Origin: a virus
Strand: one strand, 5' to 3'
IMG/VR virus record: IMGVR_UViG_3300010413_000218
Location: 1-26,086 of that record
DNA length: 26,086 bases
Shown: positions 24,209 through 26,086 of the stretch, piece by piece
Layout of the letters: each line of letters begins with the position of its first letter
Position numbering within the stretch: the first letter of the stretch is position 1
The notes under the pieces: generated by a model
What the model was told of the DNA's origin: nothing
Databases searched by the model: none
The model's input: only the letters and a program-made list of their open reading frames with translations
Program-made: the position numbers and the translations under genes

Positions 24209-25929
24209 TAGAAGTCCTCTTGTGTTTCGTTGAATGGATTACCCTTCGCCTTCGGCATAGGGATTGGTGCCTCATACAGCAGGCCGGTCTCGAAGTCATA
24301 CCTGAGTCCGATGGTCGTCCCGGTGCTCGTCCCGTACCTGTCCTTCAGTATGCGGAACACCGTAGTGCATGCGACAACCTCGTCCTCTGACTGCTGGTCT
24401 CTCTCGAGGCCTATCATCAGGTGGGACCAGAAGCCAATGGCGCGCGCACCCTTGAAGTGCCGGATGAATACACGCCCGCCTTCCTCATGCGGCTTACCTT
24501 CCGGCGTGGCAAGGTGGCTGATGACATGGATGATCAGTCCCAGCTCCTGAGCCAGACCCGCGAGGTCAGCCATCAGTGCCTCCAGCTCCCGGCGTTCATC
24601 CTCGGCGTGTGCCGCGAGTGCCGTCAGGTGGTCGAGGTAGATGTGCTTGCAGTCCATGGTTACTGCCATGTACCGGATGCGGGACTCGATGGTTTCCCAA
24701 TCGCTGACACCGAAGTGGTTGTACAGCACGATGTTGTCGGTACCATCAAGCGTGTCGATGGCGGCCACCAGCTCGTTCACTGTCCAGCCGGCGTCAGGTA
24801 GATGGAACTTCTTACCCATCAGCTTGCCGGCCAGTCGGCGCACCGTCTCCACGGGCGACTGCTCCAGATAGATGACGCCGCACTTGATGCCCAGCTCGAC
24901 TGCATCGAACTCGATCATCTGGGTGAACACGTCAGTCTTGCCGATGCCAGTGCCGGCGCCGACCATGATGACTTGTCCTTCCCTCCGACCCTTGGTTGCG
25001 TCGGTGACTCCCTTCCATGGCCAAGGTGCGCCCTGCTTGATCGGGGTGATAGCCTCGTCCTTCAGGTCGCTGACACGTAGGATACCGTCAGGTCTCCACG
25101 GCTTGGCTGCCCAGAAGGCATCGACCACCTCGGCACCACGCCCTTCCTGCAGCATGGCATTGGCGTCCTTCAGCGGCAGCTCGGCGATCTTCACCTTACC
25201 CGGCGGCAGGATTGCAGCCACGTCCTCGGCAGCCTTGCGGCCGGCATCATCCATGTCGAACATCAGGATGATCTGGTCGAACTTGTTGACCCAATCGTAC
25301 TCCTGCTTGATGGCTTTGACTGCGCCTTGGGCCCCGCGCGGGATCGAGACGACCGGCCACTTGTTGCCGAACAGCTGGCTAACTGACATGGCGTCGATCT
25401 CACCCTCGGTGATGCACAGGTTCTTGCCGCCGTCTCGCCACAGGTGCTGGCCATACAGCCCGCAGTCCTTGCCGTCACCCAGCATGAGGAAGTCCTTGTC
25501 AGGGAAGCGCACCTTCTGAGCGACGATGCGCCCGTCCTTGTAGTAGTTCGCGATCTGTACTGGTTTCCCTTTGAAGGTGCCGACTCCGTACTTCCACTTG
25601 GTTACTGTCTCCTCGGACAGCCGGCGTTTGCTAAGCGCCTGGTACTCATAGTCTTTTATGAGATCGCCACTCATGGGCTTGCTCCTGTGGTTCTGTTGTG
25701 AGCCGTCTGTCGGTGGCTCATGGTGCTCGCAGCCCGGTGTAAAGCAGTGGGCGTGCCCGTCATCGTACCGTGCGAGGTTGTTTACACTGCCGCACTTCGG
25801 GCACGGCTCTTTACCAACACACGTGTCGCCGGACATATGCGTCCCGGTGCGATGCTCCAGCAGAGCACGCTCAGCGATGATTGCCATCGAGCGAACCTGC
25901 CCCATGATGTACTCGCTGGTCTCACTCAT
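24208..25929 (-). CDS. DNA primase-helicase, T7 gp4-like
   Basis: A 573-residue protein from ATG at 25929 (T7 gp4: 566). The zinc-binding domain has Cys43, Cys46, Cys62 and Cys67. The TOPRIM primase core shows ITEGEIDAMS (Glu175) and MFDMDDAGRKAAED (Asp225, Asp227). PLKDANAML at 252-260 precedes the linker. The helicase has Walker A GAGTGIGKT at 324-332, a Walker B-like HIYLDHLTAL near 429-438, SHLATPEGKPHE, and an arginine-finger region ending IGLERD near 506-511. The frame is open further upstream, but those residues lack family character; this ATG overlaps the stop of the zinc-ribbon gene (TGATG) and has GGAG 9 bases upstream. It would unwind DNA and make primers for the polymerase. Confidence 0.96.
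   Translation of the reverse strand: MSETSEYIMGQVRSMAIIAERALLEHRTGTHMSGDTCVGKEPCPKCGSVNNLARYDDGHAHCFTPGCEHHEPPTDGSQQNHRSKPMSGDLIKDYEYQALSKRRLSEETVTKWKYGVGTFKGKPVQIANYYKDGRIVAQKVRFPDKDFLMLGDGKDCGLYGQHLWRDGGKNLCITEGEIDAMSVSQLFGNKWPVVSIPRGAQGAVKAIKQEYDWVNKFDQIILMFDMDDAGRKAAEDVAAILPPGKVKIAELPLKDANAMLQEGRGAEVVDAFWAAKPWRPDGILRVSDLKDEAITPIKQGAPWPWKGVTDATKGRREGQVIMVGAGTGIGKTDVFTQMIEFDAVELGIKCGVIYLEQSPVETVRRLAGKLMGKKFHLPDAGWTVNELVAAIDTLDGTDNIVLYNHFGVSDWETIESRIRYMAVTMDCKHIYLDHLTALAAHAEDERRELEALMADLAGLAQELGLIIHVISHLATPEGKPHEEGGRVFIRHFKGARAIGFWSHLMIGLERDQQSEDEVVACTTVFRILKDRYGTSTGTTIGLRYDFETGLLYEAPIPMPKAKGNPFNETQEDF
25672..25686 (-). promoter_or_regulatory. Strong internal ribosome-binding site for a short, helicase-only form
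   Basis: AGGAG, seven bases, then ATG (25674) inside the primase-helicase gene. The resulting product (MSGDLIKDYEYQ...) would be 488 residues and would lack the zinc-binding domain, as T7 gp4B does relative to gp4A. It is a better ribosome-binding site than that of the full-length start. Confidence 0.75.
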
Positions 25930-26086
25930 CACTTCGGCTCCCGCTTGAAGTCGCGCACTGCGTACCGTCCGCAGCGGGGGCAAGTGTGCTCCACCTTCGC
26001 GTTGTAGACTGCCTCGCCATTCATGCGGAACTGGCATCCGGGGCAGGTGTAGGTACTGGTCTTGATCCAATCTGAAATGTTTGTTG
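25929..26086 (-). CDS. Small zinc-ribbon protein, C-terminal part (runs off right edge)
   Basis: The last 51 residues of a frame open at the window edge, ending DFKREPK. It contains two CxxC knuckles, CPGC and CPRC, 17 residues apart, followed by a basic tail: a classic zinc ribbon of about 25 residues. The stop shares one base with the primase-helicase ATG (TGATG), so the two are translated together. Proteins of this sort may bind nucleic acid or the replication machinery. The upstream part and the full length are not visible. Confidence 0.7.
   Translation of the reverse strand, partial: TNISDWIKTSTYTCPGCQFRMNGEAVYNAKVEHTCPRCGRYAVRDFKREPK

Noticed and set aside
24018-24299. 93-codon minus-strand frame between helicase and polymerase
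   Set aside because: It overlaps the helicase end and the 53-residue gene, is Arg/His/Cys-rich and has no supported start.
25930-26070. Upstream 47-codon extension of the primase-helicase
   Set aside because: Those codons overlap the zinc-ribbon gene in another frame and lack family character; ATG at 25929 has a ribosome-binding site and gives the T7 length.
1-26086. tRNA genes, CRISPR arrays, insertion sequences, integrase or attachment sites
   Set aside because: None was seen in a reading of both strands; the gaps are too short and the gene set is that of a lytic podovirus.

Overview
The window is the middle and late part of the genome of a T7-like, short-tailed lytic phage (podovirus, Autographiviridae-like). 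All credible genes lie on the minus strand, so the map reads from high to low coordinates. Gene order follows T7: zinc-ribbon protein, primase-helicase, DNA polymerase, exonuclease, then portal, scaffold, capsid, tail tube A and B, three internal virion proteins, tail fibre and holin. No integrase, repressor, tRNA, CRISPR array or insertion sequence was seen. The host is probably a Gram-negative bacterium: there is a possible lipoprotein signal and a virion lysozyme. The species cannot be read from the sequence.

Replication and nucleotide block (26086 to about 17597). A partial zinc-ribbon gene overlaps the start of a T7 gp4-type primase-helicase, which has a strong internal start for a helicase-only form. 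A 53-residue membrane peptide, a gp5-type DNA polymerase, two small acidic proteins, a possible lipoprotein overlapping a holin-like membrane protein, a small helical protein and a gp6-type exonuclease follow, mostly joined by ATGA or TAATG overlaps. The exonuclease is split between two frames. Next come a small membrane protein, a DUF3310 protein and a compact class II (adenosylcobalamin-dependent) ribonucleotide reductase. In phiKMV-like phages the RNA polymerase sits just ahead of the structural genes; here that slot holds nucleotide metabolism, and no RNA polymerase is in the window.

Morphogenesis block (17588 to 2255). A 77-residue protein, portal, a 55-residue Pro/Ala/Lys-rich peptide, scaffold, capsid, a two-domain beta-rich virion protein, tail tube A and B, a gp14-like protein, a 964-residue internal virion protein with a C-terminal GH24 lysozyme domain, and a 1458-residue gp16-like protein. 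Capsid and the beta-rich protein are bracketed by two intrinsic terminators, suggesting a separately dosed, high-output transcript. The second terminator lies exactly where T7 has its T-phi terminator (between genes 10 and 11).

Host contact and lysis (2209 to 1). A tail fibre with a T7 gp17-type N-terminus is followed by the start of a holin that runs off the left edge. There is no gene-free stretch above 300 bases. The largest gap, about 270 bases between scaffold and capsid, holds a terminator, two inverted repeats and a possible promoter.
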